This document shows positions 8,863 through 16,937 of a DNA stretch of 64,000 nt, one piece after another. Made by a program: the position numbers and the translations under genes. The DNA is from Bradyrhizobium diazoefficiens (GTDB lineage Bacteria > Pseudomonadota > Alphaproteobacteria > Rhizobiales > Xanthobacteraceae): positions 3,810,501-3,874,500 of the forward strand of contig NZ_CP067102.1 of NCBI RefSeq assembly GCF_016616885.1, read 5' to 3'. The notes under the pieces are model-generated. The model saw nothing but the letters and a program-made list of their open reading frames with translations, had not been told where the DNA came from and did not search any database. Positions within the stretch are counted from its first letter, which is position 1, and the number at the start of each line of letters is the position of its first letter.

Positions 8863-9618
8863 ATGTCCGGCGACCCCATCAAGCCGCGCAATAGCGATGC
8901 CATCTCGGCGAGAGCCGAAAGTGACGATGCGTTGCCGCAGGCAAAGACCTCGACCTCGGAGGACGTCGCCGCCTTCGTCGCCAAGGCGCGTGCGCTGTCG
9001 CCGCATGCGCCCGGCGCGAAGGGCCGCTTGATTTTCGCGCTGGATGCGACCATGAGCCGGCAGCCGACCTGGGACATGGCCTGCGCGCTTCAGGCGGACA
9101 TGTTTCGCGAAGCGGCGGCACTTGGCAGCCTCGACATCCGGCTGGTCTACTATCGCGGCTTCAACGAATGCCGTGCCACCGGGTGGATTTCGGACAGCGG
9201 CAAGCTTGCGACGCTGATGAGCAAGATCGATTGCCGCGGCGGCGACACCCAGATCGGCAGGGTGCTGACCGACGCCCGGCGTGAGGCGGTCGCATCGGGC
9301 GTGCGTGCCGTGGTCTTCGTCGGCGACGCCATGGAGGAGAAAGTCGACGCGCTTTGCGCCAAGGCCGGCGAGCTCGGCATGCTGAAGGTGCCGGTGTTCC
9401 TGTTTCAGGAAGGCCATGATGCGGTCGCCGAACGGGCGTTTCGCGAGATCGCGCGCCTGACCGGCGGCGCGTGGTGCCGGTTCGATCCGGGCGCGGCAGC
9501 GCAGCTGCGCGAGCTGTTGCGAGCCGCTGCGGCCTATGCTGCTGGTGGCCGTGAGGCGCTGCTGAGATTGGCGAAGACCGCGAATGGCGCGGCGCAGCTG
9601 ATTGGACAGATGAAGTAG
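8863..9618 (+). CDS. VWA domain-containing protein
   Basis: The product is 251 residues without a signal peptide or membrane segment. GRLIFALDATMSRQPTWD near residue 55 is a MIDAS-type DxTxS motif, and GGDTQIGRVLTDA and VVFVGDAMEE supply the other strands of a von Willebrand A fold. It probably binds a metal ion and a protein partner in the cytosol, and the partner is unknown. It is followed 74 bases later by the J-domain gene on the same strand. The two may form a transcription unit, which would fit a chaperone-linked role. That last point is inference. Confidence 0.8.
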   Translation: MSGDPIKPRNSDAISARAESDDALPQAKTSTSEDVAAFVAKARALSPHAPGAKGRLIFALDATMSRQPTWDMACALQADMFREAAALGSLDIRLVYYRGFNECRATGWISDSGKLATLMSKIDCRGGDTQIGRVLTDARREAVASGVRAVVFVGDAMEEKVDALCAKAGELGMLKVPVFLFQEGHDAVAERAFREIARLTGGAWCRFDPGAAAQLRELLRAAAAYAAGGREALLRLAKTANGAAQLIGQMK

Positions 9619-9692
9619 CAGGTCAAGCCGGCGCGGCCCTCGGCCGAAGTGGAGCCAATGCATTCTGCCGGAAGGGCGACTATATTCACGCC

Positions 9693-10418
9693 ATGACTCT
9701 GATCGCCGGCCTTGTCGCCGTTATCACGCTCTACCTGTTGCTCCAGATGTTCCGCGCCGCCAATCCGGCGGTACTGGCGCGCGCCATCAAGGTCGGGGGC
9801 GGCGTCGTCGCGCTCGCGGTAGCCGCCTTCACGGGCATGAAGGGCGAACTGGCGGTTGCGATCCCGCTCGGACTATTCGGTGCCGGACTGCTCGGCTGGA
9901 CACCGTTGGCGAATGCGGGCTTCGGCAATATCGGAGGCTTGTTCGGCGGTGGCGCGGCACGCTCGCCCAACCAGAGCTCGCGCGTGCGTTCGCAATTCCT
10001 GGACATGCGGCTCGATCACGAGTCCGGCCAGCTCTCGGGCCAGATCGTCGCCGGGCCTCACGCCGGGCACGGTCTCGACGAGTTCGATCTTGCAAGCCTG
10101 CTGGCGATGGTCCCGGCGTTCGACGCCGAGAGCGTGGCCTTACTTGAAAGCTATCTGGACCGCCGGTTTCCCGCTTGGCGTCAGAACGCGCAGGGCAACG
10201 CGGCAGGGGGGCAGCGCCGCACGGCGTCGAGCGGCAAAATGACGGCGGAGGAGGCCTATCAGATCCTTGGCTTGCAGCCGGGGGCGGGGCGCGACGACAT
10301 CAGCCGGGCGCACAAGTCCCTCATGAAGAAACTGCATCCCGACCAGGGGGGCTCGACGTACCTCGCTGCCCGTGTAAACGAGGCCAAGGATACTCTGCTT
10401 CGTACGCATAACGGCTAA
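9693..10418 (+). CDS. Membrane-anchored protein with C-terminal J domain
   Basis: The 241-residue product has an N-terminal hydrophobic helix (residues 2-20), a second hydrophobic segment at about 31-69, a middle domain with LDHESGQLSGQIVAG, and a C-terminal J domain. In the J domain, MTAEEAYQILGL starts helix I/II and LHPDQGGS carries the invariant HPD. This order (membrane anchor first, J domain last) resembles the mitochondrial TIM14/Pam18 class of co-chaperones. It presumably recruits DnaK to the inner membrane, but the client is unknown. The J domain lacks a substrate-binding zinc finger. Confidence 0.85.
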   Translation: MTLIAGLVAVITLYLLLQMFRAANPAVLARAIKVGGGVVALAVAAFTGMKGELAVAIPLGLFGAGLLGWTPLANAGFGNIGGLFGGGAARSPNQSSRVRSQFLDMRLDHESGQLSGQIVAGPHAGHGLDEFDLASLLAMVPAFDAESVALLESYLDRRFPAWRQNAQGNAAGGQRRTASSGKMTAEEAYQILGLQPGAGRDDISRAHKSLMKKLHPDQGGSTYLAARVNEAKDTLLRTHNG

Positions 10419-10592
10419 CTCCGGCACCACGCTACAAACGCCCGTACCGCGTGATCTCCGCTTGCTCTGTCTGCCGTCGCCCGATGCCCGCCATTGTCGG
10501 CGTGGTCGATCCCTTGAGTAAAGTTTTAACTGTAAATCCTTGACGAGAGGTTGTCGCGGAACAGCCTCCCGCGCCACCGCCCCCAAAAACAA

Positions 10593-10619
10593 AAATGCCC
10601 GCGCAGGGCGCGGGCATTT
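10593..10619 (-). terminator. Intrinsic terminator of the D,D-carboxypeptidase gene
   Basis: AAATGCCCGCGC and GCGCGGGCATTT form a perfect 12-base stem with an AGG loop. Read on the reverse strand, it is followed by TTTTTGTTTTTG, a strong T tract. It sits 20 bases after the stop of the reverse-strand gene. Confidence 0.9.
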
Positions 10620-10639
10620 CGCCGGAGGGGTAGGAAAGA

Positions 10640-12463
10640 TCAGTTGCGGACGGTCATGCAGGAGATGTCGGCGCGCTTCAGCGCCTTGCACACCGCTTCG
10701 GCCTGGTCCCGCTCGAGCCCGGCAAAGCGGGCGCGGTAGAGCTTGCGATTGTCCCTGGCGACGACAGGCTCGGTGAACGGATCGGCCTTGCTGAGCAGGC
10801 CGCGGGCTGAGCTGCGGGCGGCTTCAATTCGCTGCTGGGCCTCGGTCTCGCTCTCGAGCGCGCCGACCTGGACGATCCAGCCGCTATGGGTGGCGACCGG
10901 CTTGGTGGTGGCGCTCATCTGGATCGGCTGCGGTGCCGGATCGGCGGAGGCAAGCTTGGCGACCGGGGCGGGCGCCGGGGCAGCGGCGGCGGACGCCGGC
11001 AGCACGCCGAGAATGCCATTGCCGGTGCCGAAGCCCGCCGGCTGCTGCGGCATCTCGGTCCGGGCGACCTCGGCCCGGGCGGGCTCCGGCTTGTTGATGA
11101 TGTCGGCCCTGGCGACGACAGCGCCGGAGGTCTCGGCGACGTCGCTGCGGGGCGAAATCGTGTTGGTGACTTGCGGCGCGACCGGGGTCGGGGCGGCGGA
11201 CGCGACCTTGACCGCGCCGGCCTTGACCTGAACCGTCTTGACCCGGACCGGCTTCATCGGCTCGGACGAACCCGGAATGAGGGAGAGCGGCTGGCTCGAG
11301 ATCACGCCATTGGTGAGCGGCGCGGGCTCGATCTTGGACTCCATCGGCTTGGCTTCGGGCTTGGGCTGGGCCGGCGGCATCGCGGCGGTCGCAGCTGCAA
11401 GGGCCGACAGGCGCGAGGCGGGACGCGCCGCGGGTGCCTCGGGCGCAGGAGCGGACGCGACCTGAACCGGCGCAGCGGGACGGGCCGGGGTATCCGAAGC
11501 ATCGGCGACGTCGGTGCCGGTGTCGGCGCTGTTGCGCTCGCTCACCGCCACGACAGTGTGGGCGGTCGCGCCCTTATCGAGATTTTCCGCGAGCAGATTG
11601 CGCATGATGGCGTCGCGCGAGCCGCCGCTGCGGCCGCCGAGCACCACGCCGATCAGATGGCGGTTGCCGCGGCGCATCGAGGTCACGAGGTTGAAGCCGG
11701 AGGCGCGGGTGTAGCCGGTCTTGATGCCGTCCACGCCCTCGACGCTGCCGAGCAGGTGATTGTGGTTGCGGATCTGCTCGCCGCGCCAGGTGAACGAGGT
11801 GGTTGAGAAATAGCGATAGTAGCGCGGGAAGCGCTCCTGGATGGCGCGGCCGAGCGTGGCCTGGTCGCGTGCGGTCGTCACCTGCTCGTCGTTGGGAAGG
11901 CCGTTCGCATTGCGGTAGACCGTCTTGGACATGCCGAGCGCGCGCGCCTTGCGCGTCATCATCGCTGCGAAATCGTCCTCGTCGCCGCCGATCGCTTCGG
12001 CGATCACAACAGCGGCGTCATTGGCGGAGCGGGTGACGAGACCCTTGATCGCATCCTCGACGCGGATGGTTTGGCCGGCACGCAGATTGAGCTTGGTCGG
12101 ATCCTGATCAGCGGCGTGCTGCGACACCGGCATCTCGGTGTCGAGCTTCATCTTGCCGGATTCGAGACGCTCGAACAGCAAGTAGAGCGTCATGATCTTG
12201 GTGAGCGAGGCGGGATGGCGAAGCCCGTCGGGGCTGGTCGACTGGAGCACCGCGCCGGAATTGCCGTCGACGATGATCGACGAGAATTGCGGGCTGTAGC
12301 TTTCGGAAACGTCGCGATGATGCACCCGGTGGTGCGCGTAGTGGCGCCGATGGCGCCGCGCGTCGGCGGCATCGGTGGTGAAGATCACGGCTGTGGTGAC
12401 CGTGAGAAGCCCGAAAACGCCAACCCGCGCCAAGCGCGAGGAAGACCAGTTGTTACGAAGCAT
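10640..12463 (-). CDS. D-alanyl-D-alanine carboxypeptidase with SPOR domain
   Basis: This 607-residue S11-family penicillin-binding protein trims the terminal D-Ala from peptidoglycan stem peptides in the periplasm. A signal-like segment spans residues 12-33. The active-site triad of motifs is intact: SLTK with nucleophile Ser86 and Lys89, SAN at 146-148, and KTG at 248-250. After the catalytic domain (to about 300), a roughly 220-residue Pro/Ala/Lys-rich linker leads to a C-terminal SPOR domain (about 525-605, SGWIVQVGALESETEAQQRI), which binds denuded glycan at the septum. It is much longer than the E. coli PBP5-type enzymes because of the linker and SPOR fusion. Confidence 0.93.
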   Translation of the reverse strand: MLRNNWSSSRLARVGVFGLLTVTTAVIFTTDAADARRHRRHYAHHRVHHRDVSESYSPQFSSIIVDGNSGAVLQSTSPDGLRHPASLTKIMTLYLLFERLESGKMKLDTEMPVSQHAADQDPTKLNLRAGQTIRVEDAIKGLVTRSANDAAVVIAEAIGGDEDDFAAMMTRKARALGMSKTVYRNANGLPNDEQVTTARDQATLGRAIQERFPRYYRYFSTTSFTWRGEQIRNHNHLLGSVEGVDGIKTGYTRASGFNLVTSMRRGNRHLIGVVLGGRSGGSRDAIMRNLLAENLDKGATAHTVVAVSERNSADTGTDVADASDTPARPAAPVQVASAPAPEAPAARPASRLSALAAATAAMPPAQPKPEAKPMESKIEPAPLTNGVISSQPLSLIPGSSEPMKPVRVKTVQVKAGAVKVASAAPTPVAPQVTNTISPRSDVAETSGAVVARADIINKPEPARAEVARTEMPQQPAGFGTGNGILGVLPASAAAAPAPAPVAKLASADPAPQPIQMSATTKPVATHSGWIVQVGALESETEAQQRIEAARSSARGLLSKADPFTEPVVARDNRKLYRARFAGLERDQAEAVCKALKRADISCMTVRN

Positions 12464-12747
12464 GGAACCCCGTCCCCGTTTTGTGACTTGATCACCGGCT
12501 CGTGAGGCGAAATTGTGCCCTGCGGACCCGGGATCATTACCTGCTCAGGCTGTCCCTCCGCTGGTGCTCGCCACGGGAGACGTTGGGCCTGAGCCGCTAT
12601 TCTGGCTAAGGTGATGTTCTCACACGGCTTTTGACCGCTTGCAGAAGGTGAACACGTCCAGGGAATCAGGGTAGGGGCCCGCGGTTTCCAAAAGCTTAAG
12701 GAACCCTTGCGGGAAAGCCCCGGAATCTCCGTAACTTGCATCTATTT

Positions 12748-12792
12748 TTGTGCGCCGCACAAGATTCTTGACTTTTTTGTGCGTTGCACTAA
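12748..12792 (+). promoter_or_regulatory. Phasin promoter with two palindromic operator sites (PhaR-type)
   Basis: TTGTGCGCCGCACAA (12748-12762) is a perfect palindrome, and TTGTGCGTTGCAC (12777-12789) is a second, slightly degenerate copy 29 bases further on. TTGACT at 12768-12773 is a good -35 box, and TAATTG at 12790-12795 could be the -10 with a 16-base spacer. One site would therefore abut the -35 and the other would fill the spacer, a layout suited to repression. The motif fits the TGCRNYGCASMA pattern I recall for PhaR, the regulator of polyhydroxybutyrate granule proteins. Confidence 0.65.
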
Positions 12793-12852
12793 TTGTGTGC
12801 AGAGGTCAGGGGCCGGGGCTTCCGGACGCGAGCCAGGGAAAAGGATTCCAAG

Positions 12853-13191
12853 ATGTTCAAGGTTGAAGACTTTCAGAACTACGGGAAAGAGCATTTCGAG
12901 ACGTGCGTTGCTTCCGCGACTTCGGTGCAGCACGGTCTCCAGGCGATCGCCAGCGCTTATGGCGACTACACCAAGAAGTCTTTTGAAGACACCAAGTCCT
13001 TCGTCGAGAAGCTTTCCGGCGTGAAGTCGCTGGACAAGGCGATGGAAGCCCAGACCGATTTCGCCCGTTCCGCCTACGAGACCTTCGTCGCGGAATCGCA
13101 GAAGATCGCCGGCCTCTACAGCGACCTCGCCAAGCAGGCGTTCAAGCCGGTCGAGACGGTCGTGTCGAAGTTCACCCCGGCCGCCCAGTAA
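12853..13191 (+). CDS. phaP: Phasin (PHB granule-associated protein)
   Basis: The 112-residue, helix-rich protein (FKVEDFQNYGKEHFETCVAS, then repeated amphipathic helices to QAFKPVETVVSKF) matches the phasin family that coats polyhydroxybutyrate granules in the cytoplasm. The ATG at 12853 is chosen because a Gly/Arg-rich upstream extension (to 12793) lacks family features and would begin right at the promoter. The upstream region carries two operator-like palindromes. It is a single-gene unit closed by a strong terminator. Which of the several Bradyrhizobium phasins it is cannot be told from sequence alone. Confidence 0.88.
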   Translation: MFKVEDFQNYGKEHFETCVASATSVQHGLQAIASAYGDYTKKSFEDTKSFVEKLSGVKSLDKAMEAQTDFARSAYETFVAESQKIAGLYSDLAKQAFKPVETVVSKFTPAAQ

Positions 13192-13215
13192 CCCTTTCGA
13201 AACCTGCTGGAATCG

Positions 13216-13247
13216 AAAAAGCCCGGCTGGTTCAGCCGGGCTTTTTT
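13216..13247 (+). terminator. Strong bidirectional terminator between phaP and the tad operon
   Basis: AAAAAGCCCGGCTG, a GTT loop and CAGCCGGGCTTTTTT make a near-perfect 14-base hairpin flanked by A and T tracts on both sides. It can end the phasin transcript on the plus strand and the tadE transcript on the minus strand. Confidence 0.92.
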
Positions 13248-13261
13248 GCGAGCGGCGACAG

Positions 13262-13855
13262 TCAAGACGTTGGACACGAGGTACCCGGGACGGGCGGCGT
13301 CGTCCCGCTAGTGATGGTCGGCACAAAGCTCGTTTGGCGAGGGTACAGATAGTAGCTGTCGCTGAGCGCAACTGTCCCGCTGATCGTGTAGCCGAGGTTA
13401 GGCGTATAGAAGTACGTCGCCTCACCGAGGATAAGCCCAGCTGTCGTCGGCACCCCCGTCAGGGATGTCGGCAGGTTGACGGTTGTTCCGGTCGTTCTTG
13501 CCGTGCCGTTAAGCGACTGACTCCAGACCACCTTGGCCGTGACGTTGTCGCCGGTCGGCTGCACCTCCGAGACGGTCACCACGGCCTTGGTGATGTCATA
13601 GGGTGAAAGGACTTTCGACGAGGCGTCGAGAATGCCGGTGACGTCGGTCGTGGTCACGCACTTATTCTGTGACAGAATATCGGCGATGGTATGCACCGTA
13701 GCCGTGACCTTGACGTTGATCGACAGCGCGTTGCCGAGTTCGACTCCGCCTATGCAAAGCAGCAGCATGAACGGCAGCACGATAGCAAGCTCGATGGCTG
13801 CCACGCCATTTTCGTCGGCTCGGAATTCCCTCAGGCGCATGGGCAAGCGGGTCAT
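13262..13855 (-). CDS. TadE-like pilus assembly protein (minor pilin), second copy
   Basis: The 197-residue product opens with a basic segment and then ENGVAAIELAIVLPFMLLLCIGGVELGNAL, the hydrophobic, prepilin-like helix with the conserved Glu that defines TadE proteins. The rest is a beta-rich periplasmic domain ending in a Cys near the C-terminus (GTSCPTS). TadE/F/G proteins assist Flp/Tad pilus assembly at the inner membrane. Its ATG overlaps the stop of the upstream tadE copy as ATGA, so translation is probably coupled. A longer frame upstream is only a shadow of that gene. Confidence 0.88.
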   Translation of the reverse strand: MTRLPMRLREFRADENGVAAIELAIVLPFMLLLCIGGVELGNALSINVKVTATVHTIADILSQNKCVTTTDVTGILDASSKVLSPYDITKAVVTVSEVQPTGDNVTAKVVWSQSLNGTARTTGTTVNLPTSLTGVPTTAGLILGEATYFYTPNLGYTISGTVALSDSYYLYPRQTSFVPTITSGTTPPVPGTSCPTS

Positions 13856-14412
13856 TGATAGGGCTCGTTTTGGAAAGCGGCGGATGCTGTGATCTGGCGA
13901 TTGCCGTTGGGCAGGTTCGCAAGGGTAAAGCCGAGCGGTCCCATGAAGACCGGCCATTGGTAGATCACCGCCACGATGACCTTGTCGGAAGGACCGCCCG
14001 GGTTGTAGGGCCAGTTGTTGGCGACACTGCCGTCGGCTTTGAAAGTCAATGTCGGCGCAGCCGCGCTCAACGCCGCCCAGCTGCTCCCGGACTGAACGCT
14101 GATCATCAGATTGTTGCAGTTGAAGATGATACGGACCTGCGAGCAGACCAACGTCGAAAATTGGGTCTGCGTCATGCCGGCCGCCTGTACCTGGCCGGTC
14201 ATGACCTGGCGCGCCGACTGCTGCACGACCTGCTGAAGCAGCTGCTGGCCGAAGAATACCAGGAAGATCTGGATGATTCCGACCAGCAGCGCGATGAATA
14301 TCGGTGCAACGAGGGCGAACTCGACTGCGTTCGCGCCGTCTTCGTCTTTGCGGAAAGTTGCGAACAGCTCGCGAAGGCGTCGCTTTCCGGATGCTGCTCG
14401 CAGCTTGGGCAT
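13852..14412 (-). CDS. TadE-like pilus assembly protein, first copy
   Basis: This 186-residue product shows the canonical TadE start: a basic leader, DGANAVEFALVAPIFIALLVGIIQIFLVFFGQQ with the Glu after the processing site, then an alpha/beta periplasmic domain with two cysteines (LVCSQVRIIFNCNN). It lies between tadG (nine-base gap) and the second tadE copy (four-base overlap). The three genes therefore form one operon transcribed leftward. Confidence 0.9.
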   Translation of the reverse strand: MPKLRAASGKRRLRELFATFRKDEDGANAVEFALVAPIFIALLVGIIQIFLVFFGQQLLQQVVQQSARQVMTGQVQAAGMTQTQFSTLVCSQVRIIFNCNNLMISVQSGSSWAALSAAAPTLTFKADGSVANNWPYNPGGPSDKVIVAVIYQWPVFMGPLGFTLANLPNGNRQITASAAFQNEPYQ

Positions 14413-14421
14413 GAGGTTGAC

Positions 14422-15828
14422 TCAGTTGGTCAGGTGAGGGGCCGTTTCCACGACCAACAGGAACAGTTTCTTGAGTGCGTCGGTGATGTCGCCGCCCGAT
14501 TGTACGTCGTAGAACAAGCCGGGCGACGCGCAGGATTTCGCATTTTGCGCGATCTGTCCGGTCGACGACGAGGGATTGTTGAATGGCGCGATGTAGGAGG
14601 TGTACCAATTGTTGCCTGTGAGCGGCAGGTACTCGGTATAAAGCACCGCGATGCGAATTCCCCGGTCCCTGATCGTCTTACATATCGACGTATTGATCGG
14701 TTGCTGACACCGATACTTGGAGCCGTTGGCAAGCGGCGTTCCGCTGCAGGACGAGCTCAGCGACACCATCTTGTCGTCAACCCCGTCGGTAACGAGGAAC
14801 ACCACTTCCTGAGGCGTATCCCCGGTCTGATTTGACCCTCCGCCGGGCAAGGGCATGAGGGCGTTGACGCTTGAGAGCGCGTTCTCGATGTCGGTGCCGT
14901 AGTCGGTGGTGATGCTGCATCCCGAGAGCACGCAGTTCTGATGGTCGACGGTGACAAGCGAAATGTTGTTGGCGGCCGAGGTCGCGGCACTGGTCAGGTC
15001 GGCGGATGGCAGCCCCGACGGCGCATAGACGGTGTTGAACCCGTAGTCGAACGTGTAGATCGCGGCCTTGTAGGTGTTGTTCTGCGTCGCCTGCACGGTT
15101 TTCGCGGTGCTCATGAGACTTGCGGTCGCCTGCGCCACGAGGTCGATGCGCAGCGTGACGTTGTTGCTGCGCGCGATGCTGAGGTTGTCCTTGGTCGAGG
15201 AGTTTGCGCCGCTGTCGAGATTGGGATGCGCTTCGTGACAGGCGAACGCGCAGTTCTTCGAGCCGGAGGGCTGGCTCGCTGTGGCCGTAGTCAATTTAGT
15301 GATATCGTCCGATGTCGCTGCAATTCCCATTGATGGCGAGTCGTCAAGCAGCAGGTAGAAGTTGATGTTCGGCGCGCCGGAGGCGCTGGCCGTCGCTGCG
15401 CCCCTGATCGGCCACACGGGGGCACCGAGCAACGTCGGGAAGGCGTTGCTGGAGTTCGCGGTGTAGCTGACGGTCGCAGTGCGCACCAGGCCGAGGTTGC
15501 CGACGTTGACCGTCAGGACGGGATTCCCTGTCAGGCCGCCGGCGATCGCGTTCGCCGTCGCATTGAAGATATTCGTGGCGGTCGTCTGTGCGACTGTCGT
15601 GCTTTGGGCCATCATCGACGGCGTCACGGCCGCGATTGCGGCGGCATCGGCCGCGGCGTCCAGCTGCGATTGGCGGCGTTGGGCCTGGGTGTAATCGAGC
15701 GTCATGCCCAACAAATAGATGGTCGGGAACAGCATGATCGCGAAGATGACGGCGACGTTGCCTTGCTCGGCCGCGGCAAAACGAGCCAGGGGTCGACGAG
15801 TGCACCGGGCGGCGGGCAGGCGAAACAT
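14422..15828 (-). CDS. TadG-like pilus assembly protein with VWA domain
   Basis: The product is 468 residues. AEQGNVAVIFAIMLFPTIYLLGMTLDYTQA (about residues 20-49) is the TadG-type N-terminal membrane helix (TadE-like/Flp_N). Residues about 160-460 form a von Willebrand A domain with a MIDAS motif DDSPSMG. Several Cys pairs (KNCAFACHEA, QNCVLSGCSI) suggest disulfides in the periplasm. The ATG at 15828 is preceded by GAGGAACGTC, a good ribosome binding site, so the longer frame to 15924 is rejected. It is the first gene of the tadG-tadE-tadE operon. Confidence 0.88.
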   Translation of the reverse strand: MFRLPAARCTRRPLARFAAAEQGNVAVIFAIMLFPTIYLLGMTLDYTQAQRRQSQLDAAADAAAIAAVTPSMMAQSTTVAQTTATNIFNATANAIAGGLTGNPVLTVNVGNLGLVRTATVSYTANSSNAFPTLLGAPVWPIRGAATASASGAPNINFYLLLDDSPSMGIAATSDDITKLTTATASQPSGSKNCAFACHEAHPNLDSGANSSTKDNLSIARSNNVTLRIDLVAQATASLMSTAKTVQATQNNTYKAAIYTFDYGFNTVYAPSGLPSADLTSAATSAANNISLVTVDHQNCVLSGCSITTDYGTDIENALSSVNALMPLPGGGSNQTGDTPQEVVFLVTDGVDDKMVSLSSSCSGTPLANGSKYRCQQPINTSICKTIRDRGIRIAVLYTEYLPLTGNNWYTSYIAPFNNPSSSTGQIAQNAKSCASPGLFYDVQSGGDITDALKKLFLLVVETAPHLTN

Positions 15829-16310
15829 GACGTTCCTCGAAATCTCTGGTTTGCCTGATTTCAGGCCGCGCGGTTGAACATCAGGTAAACTCGCCCGTAC
15901 AAAACCGGGGCCGATTGCGCGCAAATGGTCGCGCCGCCGCCGCCGAAACGGTTTCTGGTTAACGTCGGTGAAACCGAGGACGGATTATTTTGGCAAATCG
16001 GTCCGGATTGGTTAACCTTGGCCCGGATCGCCCGGACCGGGAATCGGGACCGTCGCGGCCGCATCGGCTGGCCTTTGCATGCTTGCGGCGAGCCGGGGGC
16101 GGGCCCATATTCCCGGCAATCGATCCGGCTCCGACCGGACCGGTTGGAAGCGGCGATCCGACAAGGCGGTGCGCCAGCGCCAGGCTCCCGACTGCGGGGC
16201 CGCGCCGCAAACCGTCATACGCTTCCGTGGGGAACTTGAACGCCTGAGCCATGCCGCAACTGTCTTCCAGACTAGACCTGACCGCGGCCGCCGCCGCCCA
16301 CGCTCCCCGG
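15829..16310. other. Divergent intergenic region between tadG and clpS
   Basis: This 482-base stretch must hold the promoters for both operons. A plus-strand frame at 15925-16239 has no ribosome binding site or recognisable domain and is not called. GGTTAAC and GGTTAACC occur near 15956 and 16011. A short run of GGCCCGGAT/CGGACCGGG repeats near 16020-16040 could form a hairpin. An alternative clpS start lies at 16251. Confidence 0.4.
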
Positions 16311-16643
16311 ATGAGCAACGATGAGAACCGTTCCGGCGGCCCGGCGGGTCCGAACACATCCGTCATCACCAAGGCCAAACCAAAGACCAAGCGGCCCAAC
16401 CTCTATCGCGTGCTGATCCTCAACGACGACTACACGCCGATGGAGTTCGTCGTCCATGTGCTGGAGAAGTTCTTCCAGAAGGACGTCGAGGCCGCGACCA
16501 AGATCATGCTGCATGTCCATCATCACGGGATCGGTGAGTGCGGCGTGTTCACCTACGAGATTGCCGAGACCAAGGTGACGCAGGTGATGGATTTTGCCCG
16601 CAAGCACCAGCACCCGCTGCAATGCGTGATGGAAAAGAAGTAA
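16311..16643 (+). CDS. clpS: ATP-dependent Clp protease adaptor ClpS
   Basis: The 110-residue adaptor binds N-degron substrates and delivers them to ClpA. The core [28 protein letters not shown] holds the NDDYTPM pocket that reads the N-terminal residue. [20 protein letters not shown] and [10 protein letters not shown] complete the family signature, and the flexible N-terminal extension needed for ClpA delivery is present. I place the start at MSNDENRSG by comparison with relatives. An ATG at 16251 in the same frame would add 20 residues, and neither start has a clear Shine-Dalgarno sequence. clpA follows 294 bases downstream. Confidence 0.92.
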   Translation: MSNDENRSGGPAGPNTSVITKAKPKTKRPNLYRVLILNDDYTPMEFVVHVLEKFFQKDVEAATKIMLHVHHHGIGECGVFTYEIAETKVTQVMDFARKHQHPLQCVMEKK

Positions 16644-16937
16644 CCGCGCGTTCGAATCCCCGAGGTCTTCAGATCGGTTCTGTTCGTGCGGTGTGTGACG
16701 TCAGCGGATACCGCTGCACGATCGGGCGAAAATCAGCGCCGACGCCAATCCTGCCCAAATGGGCAGTTTTGCCCAAATCGGAACGGGTTTTGCATCGAGA
16801 ATGCGGTGGGCGCGTAATGCTCATCGAGTCGCGGAACCGGTCTTTTGCCGCGGTCTTGTATAACTATATGTGACAAAGGTTGTTGTTGCCTGACCGGGCG
16901 ATGGCGATCATGATGGTGGGGGCCATAGAGGACGCGA

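Noticed and set aside
15925..16239. A 104-residue plus-strand frame before clpS
   Set aside because: There is no ribosome binding site or recognisable domain, and its composition is typical of chance frames in G+C-rich spacers.
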